Positions 1 to 10,344 of a stretch of 64,000 nucleotides of DNA are shown in pieces (positions within the stretch are counted from its first letter, which is position 1; each line of letters starts with the position of its first letter). A model generated the notes under the pieces. It saw only the letters and a program-made list of their open reading frames with translations, was not told where the DNA came from and ran no database searches. This DNA comes from Kamptonema formosum PCC 10802 (GTDB taxonomy: Bacteria > Cyanobacteriota > Cyanobacteriia > Cyanobacteriales > Oscillatoriaceae): NCBI RefSeq assembly GCF_000332335.1, contig NZ_KB235948.1, positions 2,142,104 to 2,206,103 on the forward strand, in the 5' to 3' direction. The position numbers were made by a program, and so were the translations under genes.

Positions 1-468
1 AAACAAGAGAGCAGCTTCAGGCACACCGGCAGCCCTCACCCCCCCGAAATGCCAGCTTCAGAGGGGGGACAGGCGAGACGCCTGTCCTACGCCTTTTATC
101 CCAGGTCAGTGATGTCCGCGCGCAATAGGACTGTGGCTATATAGCAGTATGCACTTAGGTTAAGACACAAAGGACAGGCGAGACGCCTGTCCTACGCCTT
201 TTATCTCAGGCCACTGATCTCTTAAGCAAGATGACTGCTGCTATATAGCAGTAGCCACTTAGGTTCGTACATTTCGGCCTCTTTTGCACCCCCGCACTCC
301 GGCTCCTATTGTCCTAACCCATATTACTGCTGGGATATAGACGTAGGGCAGGCGTCCCGCCCGGCCTGAAGGTCTAATGTTTTAACCTAAGTGCATACTG
401 CTATAACAGTAGGTGTACGCCTAACACAGAGAAAAAACCGGCACCCGAAAGCCCCAGCCCCCACGCCC
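1..468. repeat. Repeat-filled spacer with nested MITE-like elements
   Basis: No gene is seen here. Two elements lie back to back at about 139-250 and 241-405. They are bounded by imperfect terminal inverted repeats of the type CTATAGCAGTATGCACTTAG and GTTAGAAC. Their interiors differ: the first holds the palindrome GGACAGGCGAGACGCCTGTCC, shown here only in part, and the second holds a GACGTAGGGCAGGCGTCCCG arm. A solo copy of the palindrome sits at 67-93. The same end sequences recur near 43.4, 43.5, 46.8 and 55.2 kb, so this is a dispersed non-coding family. Confidence 0.7.
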
Positions 469-2562
469 CTATCTGGGCCACTGACGGATCAGCTCCGCCA
501 CTGACCAAGCCTGAGCGAACGTCCCCTGCGGTAAATGGGGCTCGTCGCCATCAAAAATTTCCGAAACCGATCCCAGGCAACCCTGCCGGCAGAAGTGATC
601 CAGCAGGGGCTGCCAGTCAAAGCCCACCGGCTCACTGGGGTAAAACCGCTGCCAGGCCCGAATGTAGGGGCCAATCAGCCAGCTCCAAACCGTGCCCTGG
701 TGGTAGGCGCAGTCGCGATAGTGCCGGTCGCCGGCATAACTGCCGACATACTCCGGGTCATCTGAAGCCAGGCTGCGCAAGCCAAAAGGCGTCAGCAGCT
801 TGGCTTTCGCCACCTGCAAAACCTGCCGCCCCTGCGCCTCTGGGAACCCGCAATGGTGAAGCGACAGGGCCAAAACCGCATTCGGGCGAATCTGGGGGTC
901 CGGTCGCCCATCCGGCTCAATCCGGTCGTAAAAATAACCCCGCTCGGCATTCCAAAACTTTTGCAGAGATGCCTTGACAAAACGCGACTGGCGTGCTAAG
1001 TTTTCCTGCTGTTTCTTATACGCTCGCTGCTTGGAGCGCTTGCCGAGACGTTCAGCCCACTTCGCCGCCCAGCAGAGTGCCGAGTGCCACAGAGCGTTGA
1101 TTTCCACCGGCTTTCCCCGGCGCGGCGTCACCGGCACGCCATCAATCACCACATCCATCCAAGTCAGCGCCACACCTGGCGCATCCCACACCAGTAACCC
1201 ATCCGAGGGGTCAGCCCGGATGTTGTAGCGAGTGCCATCTGTGAAATATTGATAAATCTGCCGCACCACCGGATACGCTTCCTGCAGGAAATCCCAGTCC
1301 TGAGTCGCTTCCAGATAAAGCCCCAGCGTTTCCACCCACAGCAGCGCCGCATCAATGCTGTTGTAAAACGGCTCAGCGCCGGCATCCGGAAAAGCATTGG
1401 GAATCAAACCCTGCTGGCAGTAACGCCCAAACGTTTGCAGCAACCCTTTAGCCAGCCCGAAGCGTTTAGTCGCCAGCGCCAGTCCGGGCAGAGCAATCAG
1501 CGTATCCCGCCCCCAGTCATTAAACCACGGATAGCCGGCAATCACCGTCGGGCCGTCAATCGAGGCGCGGTAGGCGATAAACCGGTCGCCGGCACTGAGC
1601 AACTGCCGCCAAACCACCTCCCGCTCGCTCTGGACAACCTCCCCCTGCGAAGTGGATGGGGGAGCAGTCAGCGGGCCAAACAGCTCCTGGAGCCGTTCCC
1701 CCTCAGCGCTGACAATTGCGTCGAACTTTAATTTTGACGCTTCCGCATTTTCTCTCTGGGACAATGGCACCTGGTAAATAGTGGCTGGCGGCTGGAGATT
1801 TTTCCCCTCCCCCTGAGGTTTTGACCACTCCACCCGCGCTTCCAAAATCACCGAACCGCCCGGTTTCAGACTCACCGTCAGCTCACCCGGACTGTAAAGG
1901 TCCTCCCGGTCGCACAGCCCCCGCTTGGTTTCCTCCGGATAGTGATAATTAAAATACCAGCAGCCGCTAATTTCATAGTCACCGGCACTCCAGCGCAAGT
2001 GCCAGGGCGTGCCGGGAGTCTCGCCGCGCATCGCTTGCAAGCGGAGTTCCCCCTCACCCAGCAACTGCAAAAAGTGCAAATCTGGCTCAGCAAATTGCTG
2101 GTGGTGAAAGTCGCGCTCGGCAATCAGCGGTCGCAACCGCAGCTTCCCCGGCACCCGACCGACGTAGCGGTATTTTATCAAAATCTGGTGACATGTCTTC
2201 GGGCCGGCATTCCCCTGATTGCCATATCCGTGCGGCATCACCAGCTGGCGCGCCAGCTGCCAGTTGGGCTGCTCCCAAACCCAGGTGGGTGCCGGTTCAA
2301 TCTCAAAAGAGCGCAGCAACTGGTCGCCGCGAGGGGCAATCGTGCCATCAATCCAAAAATTCGCTCCCAGCGGAAATACTTGCCCCGCCACTTCCAGGGT
2401 TGCCTCTATATGTGACAGCAACAGCGTGCGCCGGATAGGGGGTTCGAGCGCCGCAACCAGCCAGCCGTGATAAGTGCGCGTCAGGGCATCGCAGACCGTC
2501 CCACAGGCAAAACTGCCTAACCCGTTCGTGAGCAGCCATTCCCGCGTATCCAAATCGTGCAT
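469..2562 (-). CDS. Glycogen debranching enzyme (amylo-alpha-1,6-glucosidase, GDE_N/GDE_C)
   Basis: The 697-residue protein should hydrolyse alpha-1,6 branch points of glycogen in the cytoplasm. The N-terminal half (about 1-290) is the beta-rich GDE_N domain beginning EWLLTNGLGSFACGTV. The C-terminal half is the (alpha/alpha)6-barrel GDE_C domain with WFNDWGRDTLIALPGLAL, EPFYNSIDAALLWVETL, VEINALWHSALCWA and YRDCAYHQGTVWSWLIGPY, which carry the conserved acidic residues of the family. The length is normal for the archaeal/cyanobacterial form rather than the GlgX (GH13) form. The ATG start leaves a short gap to the divergent lipoprotein gene. It is monocistronic. The family assignment is secure, but the exact substrate cannot be read from sequence. 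Confidence 0.9.
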   Translation of the reverse strand: MHDLDTREWLLTNGLGSFACGTVCDALTRTYHGWLVAALEPPIRRTLLLSHIEATLEVAGQVFPLGANFWIDGTIAPRGDQLLRSFEIEPAPTWVWEQPNWQLARQLVMPHGYGNQGNAGPKTCHQILIKYRYVGRVPGKLRLRPLIAERDFHHQQFAEPDLHFLQLLGEGELRLQAMRGETPGTPWHLRWSAGDYEISGCWYFNYHYPEETKRGLCDREDLYSPGELTVSLKPGGSVILEARVEWSKPQGEGKNLQPPATIYQVPLSQRENAEASKLKFDAIVSAEGERLQELFGPLTAPPSTSQGEVVQSEREVVWRQLLSAGDRFIAYRASIDGPTVIAGYPWFNDWGRDTLIALPGLALATKRFGLAKGLLQTFGRYCQQGLIPNAFPDAGAEPFYNSIDAALLWVETLGLYLEATQDWDFLQEAYPVVRQIYQYFTDGTRYNIRADPSDGLLVWDAPGVALTWMDVVIDGVPVTPRRGKPVEINALWHSALCWAAKWAERLGKRSKQRAYKKQQENLARQSRFVKASLQKFWNAERGYFYDRIEPDGRPDPQIRPNAVLALSLHHCGFPEAQGRQVLQVAKAKLLTPFGLRSLASDDPEYVGSYAGDRHYRDCAYHQGTVWSWLIGPYIRAWQRFYPSEPVGFDWQPLLDHFCRQGCLGSVSEIFDGDEPHLPQGTFAQAWSVAELIRQWPR

Positions 2563-2734
2563 TACAGACGCCTCATCTCTCTAGGTGGGGTGCCCTTGAG
2601 CACTCCCTACTGCTGCATTATCCAAGGATTCAGCTACCAACAGCACCCCATTCCAGCCTAAGATCGAAAAAGAACTGAGCCCGGCGGTGAGGGATTACCA
2701 GATTGATTGAACCGCTTCAGGCGCACGAATCGCC

Positions 2735-2740
2735 AGGAGG
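2735..2740 (+). promoter_or_regulatory. Ribosome binding site fixing the start of the DUF3153 gene
   Basis: AGGAGG lies five bases before ATG 2746. The reading frame also opens at a TTG at 2707, upstream of this site, so the site favours the ATG. Confidence 0.7.
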
Positions 2741-2745
2741 AGCAG

Positions 2746-3600
2746 ATGAGAGGGACAGGGGGACAAGCAAGGAAGGCAGAGGGTTGGCTGGTGCGGGGCA
2801 TCCGCGCTGTCTGGGAGCGCTGGCGAGTGCTGGGGGCGGTACTGTTTGCCTCGCTGCTGCTGTCTGGCTGTGTGGAGTATGATGTTGGCGTCAATTTTGA
2901 AAGCCAGACTCACGGGGAACTCGTGCAGCACATCCAGCTGGCAGAGCAGCTGACCAGCTTTAGCGGCGCAACGGTGAGGGAGTGGCTCGACAGCATCGAC
3001 CGGCGAGCGCGGCTGCTGGGAGGGCGGACCAAGCGAGTCTCTCAACAAGAAATCACCGTTACCATTCCTTTTAACAATGGCGCTGAGCTGCAGGAGAAGT
3101 TTAACGAATTCTTCAATCCGCCGGACAAGAAAAAGTCTCAGTCCGCTGCGGCGCTAGACAGCCAGCTCCCGGATATCAAATCCCATCTGGGCGTCACCCA
3201 AAATAACTTTTTGCTGGCGCTGCGCAACCGGCTCACCTATGAGCTGGATATGCGCTCTCTCGGCGTTCTCTCCTCTGAGGGGAATGTCCTCGTCAGTGCC
3301 GGTTCGCTACTAGACCTGCATTTCAGGTTGAATACCCCTTGGGGTGCCCGCAGTGTTGAGACAGACGGTGCCCTCAGCCCAGAAATCCGGCAAGAAGGAC
3401 GCCAGCTCGTCTGGACGCTCAACCCCGGTCAGGTGAACTATATGGAGGCGATTTTCTGGGTGCCCAGCCCGATCGGCATTGGCGCTGTCGCGATTATTTT
3501 GCTCGTCGCCGCCGGCACGTTTTTGAAATACCGGCTGCTGCCCGCACTGGGCGCAGGCAAGCGCCAAAAACCGCCGGTCGCTCCCAAACCCACCGCCTGA
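2746..3600 (+). CDS. DUF3153-type cyanobacterial lipoprotein
   Basis: This 284-residue protein has an arginine-rich N-terminus, a hydrophobic stretch (VLGAVLFASLLLSGC) and a lipobox with cysteine at residue 42, so it should be a lipoprotein. A second hydrophobic segment near the C-terminus (IGAVAIILLVAAGTFLKY) would anchor it again, leaving a basic tail. The mature part starts VEYDVGVNFESQTHGELVQHI, typical of the DUF3153 family found throughout cyanobacteria. The function is unknown. It is divergent from the debranching gene and followed by repeats, so it is probably transcribed alone. Confidence 0.8.
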   Translation: MRGTGGQARKAEGWLVRGIRAVWERWRVLGAVLFASLLLSGCVEYDVGVNFESQTHGELVQHIQLAEQLTSFSGATVREWLDSIDRRARLLGGRTKRVSQQEITVTIPFNNGAELQEKFNEFFNPPDKKKSQSAAALDSQLPDIKSHLGVTQNNFLLALRNRLTYELDMRSLGVLSSEGNVLVSAGSLLDLHFRLNTPWGARSVETDGALSPEIRQEGRQLVWTLNPGQVNYMEAIFWVPSPIGIGAVAIILLVAAGTFLKYRLLPALGAGKRQKPPVAPKPTA

Positions 3601-4109
3601 TAACGATTTTGGATTTTAGATTTTGGATTTTGGATTAAACATCCAGACCGCAAGGGGATTTCGTCGGGGGAAACAATCCTGCTGCGTCATTCATATGAGT
3701 GAGGCGGGTGAGGGTTTCTTCTGCGAACTTCATCCAAGTGAGAGCCGCGATATCTATCTCAAGCTGGCAAGGTGTTAGGCTTTTATAGCAGCCGGCAATT
3801 GGGCACGGACGTAGGACAGGCGTCTCGCCTGTCAAGCGAGCCCTTGAGGGCACGGAGGGAACGCCTGCCCTACGTCTATACGTCGTATCAAGCGTGTCCT
3901 AATCTAACTGGCTACTGCTATAGAAACCGGGTTTCTTATGCGCACTTCATCCAAGTGAGAGCCGCGATATCTATCTCAAGCTGGTGTGAGATGTCGGTAG
4001 CGCGACAGGTGCGGAAGGGAGCGGATTTTCGCACGATATTTTTTCGCGTTACTGCGGACAGAAACCAGGTGTCTTTGAGAAACCTGGTTTCTTGTTTTCC
4101 GAGAGCGCG
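3601..4109. repeat. Spacer of dispersed repeats
   Basis: No gene is seen. The stretch holds an ATTTTGG-type short tandem (3607-3636), a GACGTAGGACAGGCG...CGCCTGCCCTACGTC element (about 3783-3925) and two copies of the AGAAACCGGGTTTCT family (3922-3937 and 4061-4094). The last copy forms a 10-bp hairpin followed by T-rich sequence just past the end of the hybrid kinase gene. A segment reading CATCCAAGTGAGAGCCGCG is duplicated at 3731 and 3949. Confidence 0.65.
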
Positions 4110-7100
4110 CTAATTTTTGGGTTTGACGGGAATGTGGATGGCGAATTCCGCCCCCTCGCCGGGTGCGGAAAGGCAGGTTAGCTGCCCGCCGTGAGAGTCT
4201 ACCACAATTTGGTAGCTGATAGACAGCCCCAAGCCGGTGCCAGAACCCACCGGCTTCGTGGTGAAGAAAGGGTCAAATATTTTCTTGAGGACGCCCTCCG
4301 GCATGCCCGGGCCATTATCAGCAATCCCGACTCTCACAAAGTCGGTGTCTCTCACCGAGGTGCGAATGGTAATGGCCGGCTTTTTGCCAGACTCCCCGAC
4401 ATTCCTTCTCGCCTTGTCCAAGGCATCGATGGCATTGCTGATGATATTCATAAACACCTGATTGAGCTGGCTGGCGTAGCAGGTCACCCGTGGCAGCTTG
4501 GCGTACTCTTTAATCACCTCAATCTCAGAATAATTGCCCTGTTTCCTCAGGCGAGTCTGCAAAATCAGCAGGGTGGATTCGATGCCCTCATGGATATCTA
4601 CCGGCTTCATATCCGCTTCGTCCAGGCGGGAGAAGTTGCGCAGCGACAGGACAATATTGCGGATGCGCTCCGCCCCGACTGTCATCGAATCCAGCAGCTT
4701 TTGCAAGTCTTCAACTAGGAATTCCAGGTCAATGTCCTCTATTTTATCTTGAATCTCGGGCGCAGGCTGGGGGTAGTGCTGCTGGTAGAGTTCGATGAGG
4801 TCGAGCAATTCTTGGACATACTCACCGGCAGGCGTGAGATTGCCATAGATAAAGCTGACCGGGTTGTTGATTTCGTGGGCCACACCGGCCACCATCTGCC
4901 CCAGGCTGGACATTTTTTCCGTCTGGATCAGCTGCGCTTGCGTGCGTTTCAGTTCTTGCAGGGTTTTCGAGAGGCGCTCATTTTTTTCCTTTAATTCCTG
5001 CGTGCGCTGCTGCACTTTTTGTTCCAGCGAAGCGTAGAGGAGGGCGTTTTCCAGAGAGACAGCCGCTTGGGAAGACAGGAGACGCAAGATTTCCAGCCGG
5101 TCGGGAGTGAACGCGCCGGTGGCTAAATTGTTCTCCAAATAAAGGATGGCGATCAGTTTCCCCTGATTGACGATCGGGAAGCACAGGACAGACTTCAGCT
5201 GCCGGCTGGAAATATAAGCATCGGCGGTAAATCGCCCCTCACTCGCGGCATCGCTCAAAACCACATCCTGGCGAGTGCGCTCCACATAATTAACCACCGT
5301 CACCGGCAAATCCTGAGAGGCGATTCGGCGCTGCACCTCAACCGGCTGGGATTGGCGCACGAGCACTTCTTCTTGAGCGACGGACGCCTCAGCGGAAATC
5401 AGCAGCTTTCCGTCTGCCGGCAAAATCAGCAAGCCTTTTTGAGCGCCGGCATTCTCGATCAGGATCTTCATCAGCTTGGCCAGTAACTTGTCCAAAACGA
5501 TTTCACCGGAAATCGCTTGAGAGGCTTTCATTACCGAGGCTAAATCCAGCGCCCCCGAACTGCTGCCCGTCGTGGTGTGATTCGCCGTCGTTCGGGTGTC
5601 CGCAGCGCGAGTGCTGGCGGCAGTTTTCACCAGCAACTGCGGATATTTTTCCTCCAAATCCTCCAGCTTGCGCGCCGCACCCCAGCGCTGGTAGCTATAG
5701 TAAGCCTCGCGCATGTGGATCTCGGCATACTTCTGCTTGCCTTTGCTCAACCATAACTTGGCGGCGAGTTCATTGGCCAAGGCTTCATTGTGGGTGAACT
5801 CATTCTCTCTGGCGGATTCAATGGCTTCATTGCACAAGTCTATTGCCTCTGACTCCTTGCCGGAGAGGCGGGCCATTTCTGCTTCTACCAAAAGGTACTT
5901 GTGGGCGAAATTTTCCGGACAGTTCTCCGCCCAGGTTTTCATTTGCTTTTGATTGGCCTCTACCTTCTCCCAGTATTGCTTGCGCTCGTCTTCCGCAGCT
6001 TGTGGCCAGACAGCCAGAAACAGGAGTGAGGAGTAAAAATTGTACTCCGTCACTAATATTGTACCTGGAATATAGCGCAGCTGATCTTCTGTGACGCGAG
6101 CGCATTTGAGGGCTTCCTCTAGCTCCCCATACAGGTACAGGATATGGAATTTGCGGAGGTGGTAGATGCAGGTGGAGTAAAAGTTTTTATGCTCCTCACA
6201 GCTGGCCAGGTAATCGGCTTCGCCGAGCTCTCCGCAGTGAAAGTCAAATTTTCCGCCGGTGAGTTGGCTCAAGTTTGAGAGCGCTATCTGAAATCCCAGC
6301 ATGGTATCTGTTACCAGCTGATTTTTGGTTTTTTGGCTGAACCGCACATACTCGGCAATTTCCGCTAGGGTTTGGGCGATGTTTTTGCCCTGGAAAACGG
6401 AATTAATGGCTTGGTAGTTCAGGGCGTATCCAGCAAACAGCAAATCCCCGGAGTCCAGAGCGGCTTGATACGCTTCCTTGCTGAGAGGTTCAATTTCTTT
6501 TACATGCTTGAACCAGTAAGTCAACGCATTGCCCAGAACTGAAAGCGATTTACATTTGAGCTCCACGTTGCCCCACTTCTGACTCAGCTTTACAGCGAGC
6601 AGGCAAAACTCGTAGGCGGATTTATAATCGCCAAAAAGAGCTGACAGCATCAGGCCATAGTTAGCGTAGCAACTGGATGATTCCGGTGCGGACCCATATT
6701 TGAGAGAAAAATTCACTCCTTTTAGGAGAGCCACCGTCCACAGCTGTGGGTTGTTAAGGTAAGCTGATGGCAGCATTTTAGTTAACAATTGTAGCGCAAA
6801 TTTTTGCTCGGGTCTTTTGAGTTCCGGCTCATCTATCAGGGAGGCAATTTCTTTTTGTCCCAAATTGACTTTCGCTTCCGCGAGTTCCGCATTAATGGCG
6901 GCTTGCAAATCCTCTTCTGGCAAATCCACGCCCAGCAGGCTGAGAGCATTTTTCCCAGCCCTTACCGCTTCATCGTATTTGGAGGACATCGTAGACTGTA
7001 AAATCAGCACGCTGTAAATTCCCGCTTTTTCTGTGACGGATTTTGCTCGCTGCAAAGTCAGGTTAATCAATTCTTCTGACTTATCGAAATTGCCATTTAA

Positions 7101-9515
7101 ATACTCCACCTCTGCCCGCTCTTTGTGCAAGGCCAAAGCCAAGTCGTAGCTCTCATCCCAGATCTTGCCGCTGAGCCCCTCCATGCCGGCGCTCAAATAC
7201 TGCCTTGCGGCGATGTAAGCGGTTGCGTCTTTGGCTTTTTTGCCGGCTTCTAAGTTCAAGGCGGCCAGTTCCAGCCGCTCTCGCTCGTCCTCAATCAGCG
7301 ACGCGCCGACATTTAGGTGATCCACCAGCTCGAAGATTCGCTCTGCGCGATACTCGGCGGGGGTGCTGGCCAGCAGCAGCCGCCCTATCCTGAGGTGAGC
7401 GGCTTTTTTCTTGTCCTCATCAATCAGGGCGTAGGCCGCCTGCTGCACCCGGTCGTGCAAGAATTTGTAGTTGAGGATTAACAGGGGCAGGTTGATCAGT
7501 GCCGGTTCGGGAGTGTCTGAGTCTGACACCGGCAGGATCAGCCCTTCCTCAATGGCGGGCAAAAGGTCTTGGAAGGTTGCGGACGCTTCTTGCTCGTAAA
7601 TCAGGGAGAGGGTGTTTAAATCGAATTGGCTGCCCAGACAAGCTGCCAAGCGCAGCACCATCTGGGTGCCCTCTGGCAGTTTCTTGACTTTCCAAATCAT
7701 CAGCTCCACTACATTGTCGGTGATGTCGAGGGCCTGAATTTGCTCGATGTCCCATTTCCACGCCCCGCGCTCGCCAGAGGAGGGCGGGGTGAAGGTGAGG
7801 AGGTTTTCTTGATACAGGGTTTTGAGAAATTCACTGACAAAGAAGGGGTTGCCTTGGGTTTTGCCGAGCACCAGTTCGGCGAGGGCTCTGACGGCGATCC
7901 GGTTGCTGTGCGCTGTCTCGGCAATCAGCTGGCCAATTTGTTCCAGGTTGAGGGGCGCTAGGGCAATGTGGTTGATTGTCGCTCCATTGCGGCGCAGCCC
8001 TTCCAGGGTGACGATCAGCGGATGCGCCGGGCTGACTTCACTATCCCTGTACGCCCCCATCACAAACAGGTATTCCGTCGCCTCATCCGCCAGCATTAGC
8101 TCTATCAGTTTGAGTGTGGCGGAGTCCGCCCACTGGAGATCGTCGAGAAAGATCGCCAGCGGATGCTCGCCGGCGCAAAACACCCGGATGAAGTTTTGAA
8201 AGACGAGGTTGAAGCGATTTTGTGTCTCGGCGGGGCCTAATTCTTGCACCGGCGGTTGGGGACCGACAATCAGTTCCACTTCCGGAATCACGTCTATAAT
8301 AATTTGGCCGTTTGGCCCAAAGGCGGCTAGGAGTTTCTCTCGCCACACCGCGAGCTGCTCTTCGGTTTCGGTGAGCAGCAGCCGCACTAATTCCGAAAAG
8401 GCGCTGACTACGGCTGAGTAGGGAATTGTCCGCTGGAATTGGTCAAATTTTCCCGAGATAAAGTATCCCCCCCTGCCGGTAATTGGCTTGTAAATTTCCT
8501 GCACGAGGGCTGATTTGCCAATTCCGGAATATCCCAGCACCAGCATCATTTCTGTGCTGCCGGCACACACCCGATCGAAGGCGGCCATTAAGCTCTCTAT
8601 CTCTCGCTCTCTGCCATAGAGTTTTGCCGGGATTTGAAATTTGTCAGAGATATCCTGAAGTCCGACGGTAAAGTTGGCAATCTTGCCGTCTGACTGCAAC
8701 TGCCTCAGGCACTCCTCCAAATCCGCCACCAGCCCCCAGGCGCTCTGGTATCGCTTCTCCGCCGTTTTTGCGAGCAATTTCATCACGATGTCTGAAACGG
8801 CTTTGGGAATGTCCGGATCGATTTTGTGGGGCGGCTCGGGCACCTTGGCGATATGGCAGTGCACTAGCTCCATTGCGTCGGTGGCGGCAAAAGGCAGCCG
8901 GTGAGTCAGCAGCTCGTAAAGCGTGGCTCCCAGGGAGTAAAAGTCAGTGCGGTAATCCAGCGAGCGGTTCATCCTGCCGGTTTGCTCCGGCGACATGTAG
9001 GCGAGCGTTCCTTCTAAGGCGGCAGGATTTTTAATCGCGGTATTTTCCCGGCTTAGGGCGCTGGCAATGCTGAAGTCGATGAGTTTAACTTGCCCTGTGG
9101 CTGGGTTAAACGCGATATTGGACGGGTTAATATCTTTGTGGATGATATTGGCGGCGTGAATCTCTCCCAGGCTGCTAGCGATTTTTATGGCCAGGGTGAG
9201 AAATCCCAACAGGGTAAACTTTTGGGAGGACATCAATATCCTTAAGGATTCCCCGCCAAAATCCTCTAAAAACATTACCAAACTGTTCTTATATTTCTGC
9301 AAGCCGTAGGCTTTGATTGCGCTTTCTGTATTCAGAGAGCGCAAGATTTCATATTCCGCCTCATATCTGCTGAGTTCCGCCTGGGTGGGGTACTCTGGTT
9401 TGAGAAGCTTGAGGACAGCGGGTTGATTGTCCTCCTCCCCCCGCCCTCGATAGACCAGTGTGTTGGGACTGTCATAGATTAGAGCGAGAATCTGGTAGCC
9501 GGGAATTGCGAGCAT
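4110..9515 (-). CDS. HstK-type hybrid Ser/Thr kinase-AAA ATPase-GAF-histidine kinase
   Basis: This 1801-residue signalling protein is probably cytosolic, since I see no membrane segment or signal peptide. Domains in order are: a eukaryotic-type Ser/Thr kinase (1-270; lysine in AVLKLL, catalytic HKDINPSN near 126-133, DFS in place of DFG at 147-149); a STAND/AAA-type ATPase with Walker A GYSGIGKS near 328; a long helical TPR-like middle (about 700-1300); a GAF domain (about 1350-1500); a coiled coil (LEQKVQQRTQELKEKNERL); a HisKA box (GVAHEINNP); and a C-terminal HATPase (NAIDAL, DNGPGMPEGV, GTGLGLSIS). The family is expanded in filamentous cyanobacteria, where members affect heterocyst and stress functions. 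The signal and target here are unknown. No response regulator is adjacent. Confidence 0.93.
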   Translation of the reverse strand: MLAIPGYQILALIYDSPNTLVYRGRGEEDNQPAVLKLLKPEYPTQAELSRYEAEYEILRSLNTESAIKAYGLQKYKNSLVMFLEDFGGESLRILMSSQKFTLLGFLTLAIKIASSLGEIHAANIIHKDINPSNIAFNPATGQVKLIDFSIASALSRENTAIKNPAALEGTLAYMSPEQTGRMNRSLDYRTDFYSLGATLYELLTHRLPFAATDAMELVHCHIAKVPEPPHKIDPDIPKAVSDIVMKLLAKTAEKRYQSAWGLVADLEECLRQLQSDGKIANFTVGLQDISDKFQIPAKLYGREREIESLMAAFDRVCAGSTEMMLVLGYSGIGKSALVQEIYKPITGRGGYFISGKFDQFQRTIPYSAVVSAFSELVRLLLTETEEQLAVWREKLLAAFGPNGQIIIDVIPEVELIVGPQPPVQELGPAETQNRFNLVFQNFIRVFCAGEHPLAIFLDDLQWADSATLKLIELMLADEATEYLFVMGAYRDSEVSPAHPLIVTLEGLRRNGATINHIALAPLNLEQIGQLIAETAHSNRIAVRALAELVLGKTQGNPFFVSEFLKTLYQENLLTFTPPSSGERGAWKWDIEQIQALDITDNVVELMIWKVKKLPEGTQMVLRLAACLGSQFDLNTLSLIYEQEASATFQDLLPAIEEGLILPVSDSDTPEPALINLPLLILNYKFLHDRVQQAAYALIDEDKKKAAHLRIGRLLLASTPAEYRAERIFELVDHLNVGASLIEDERERLELAALNLEAGKKAKDATAYIAARQYLSAGMEGLSGKIWDESYDLALALHKERAEVEYLNGNFDKSEELINLTLQRAKSVTEKAGIYSVLILQSTMSSKYDEAVRAGKNALSLLGVDLPEEDLQAAINAELAEAKVNLGQKEIASLIDEPELKRPEQKFALQLLTKMLPSAYLNNPQLWTVALLKGVNFSLKYGSAPESSSCYANYGLMLSALFGDYKSAYEFCLLAVKLSQKWGNVELKCKSLSVLGNALTYWFKHVKEIEPLSKEAYQAALDSGDLLFAGYALNYQAINSVFQGKNIAQTLAEIAEYVRFSQKTKNQLVTDTMLGFQIALSNLSQLTGGKFDFHCGELGEADYLASCEEHKNFYSTCIYHLRKFHILYLYGELEEALKCARVTEDQLRYIPGTILVTEYNFYSSLLFLAVWPQAAEDERKQYWEKVEANQKQMKTWAENCPENFAHKYLLVEAEMARLSGKESEAIDLCNEAIESARENEFTHNEALANELAAKLWLSKGKQKYAEIHMREAYYSYQRWGAARKLEDLEEKYPQLLVKTAASTRAADTRTTANHTTTGSSSGALDLASVMKASQAISGEIVLDKLLAKLMKILIENAGAQKGLLILPADGKLLISAEASVAQEEVLVRQSQPVEVQRRIASQDLPVTVVNYVERTRQDVVLSDAASEGRFTADAYISSRQLKSVLCFPIVNQGKLIAILYLENNLATGAFTPDRLEILRLLSSQAAVSLENALLYASLEQKVQQRTQELKEKNERLSKTLQELKRTQAQLIQTEKMSSLGQMVAGVAHEINNPVSFIYGNLTPAGEYVQELLDLIELYQQHYPQPAPEIQDKIEDIDLEFLVEDLQKLLDSMTVGAERIRNIVLSLRNFSRLDEADMKPVDIHEGIESTLLILQTRLRKQGNYSEIEVIKEYAKLPRVTCYASQLNQVFMNIISNAIDALDKARRNVGESGKKPAITIRTSVRDTDFVRVGIADNGPGMPEGVLKKIFDPFFTTKPVGSGTGLGLSISYQIVVDSHGGQLTCLSAPGEGAEFAIHIPVKPKN

Positions 9516-10344
9516 GGTTGGGTTTTCCTGACTGGGCTATCACTTTATTATATAAAGTCGCAGCGCCGGCGGTAAGGGCGGGCTGAACTAGAAACCCCAG
9601 CCGCCAAATCCCCTGCCGGTTAAGGGATAGGGAGAGCGTCACTCCTCTTCTCGCCTGTGGGGAGTGGGGGCGGGGGGTGGGGGCTAGGGGTGGGGCTGAG
9701 GGCATTTTGGGTTTAATGAGTGCTGTTTTACTTGCCGGCTTGTTTAATCGCCTGCTCGCGAGGCAGTCGGTGATTAACACAAACAGGGGCGGGGTTCGGA
9801 ACAGCTCGCACTTGTCTTGGTTGCCTCTCCCACGCTTCGCTGCCGGTGGAGAATCTGAGCTTAACATTAGACCGGCTTTTCTGTCAGACTTCCCTGACAT
9901 GAAAGCCGAGTTTCTTTAGGGCTTCCTTCTGGCGTGGGGGGAAAACCCCTGACATCTTTCAGGCCAAGGCCCCAGAGATATAGGGAAAGCTATGCTGTTA
10001 CCTGTTCTATGATAAACCTAATTTGTGCGGGAACCGGCTTTTTCCGTGAAATTAAGTATTTGTGGTGGCGACCTCCCCTGACTTCCCGGTTTCTTAAGAA
10101 TAATTGCGCACCTGAATAAAATGTCCCGCAGTCTGGTATAGCAGTTCGCCGTTGGATGAACTGCGGCCTTTGAAACACGGTTTCTTAAAGAAACCGGGTT
10201 TCTGGGCACCTTAATAATATGAGAAACGCTATATATTCCACCGCTCTCAACGTTGGGAGGCGGAGCCGGTTGCTGTGGGGCGTGCGGGCAGCTTCCGGCG
10301 CGCACTGGCGTCCCGCTCTTGCGCGCACAAAGGAACGAGGAATT
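9516..10344. other. Long intergenic region, no gene recognised
   Basis: These 829 bases lie upstream of the hybrid kinase gene and beyond the end of the cyclase gene. A TATAAT-like hexamer on the minus strand at 9547-9552 could serve the kinase gene, but I see no good -35 box. A copy of the AAACCGGGTTTCT palindrome is at 10172-10203. The rest shows no convincing open frame or RNA. Confidence 0.5.
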
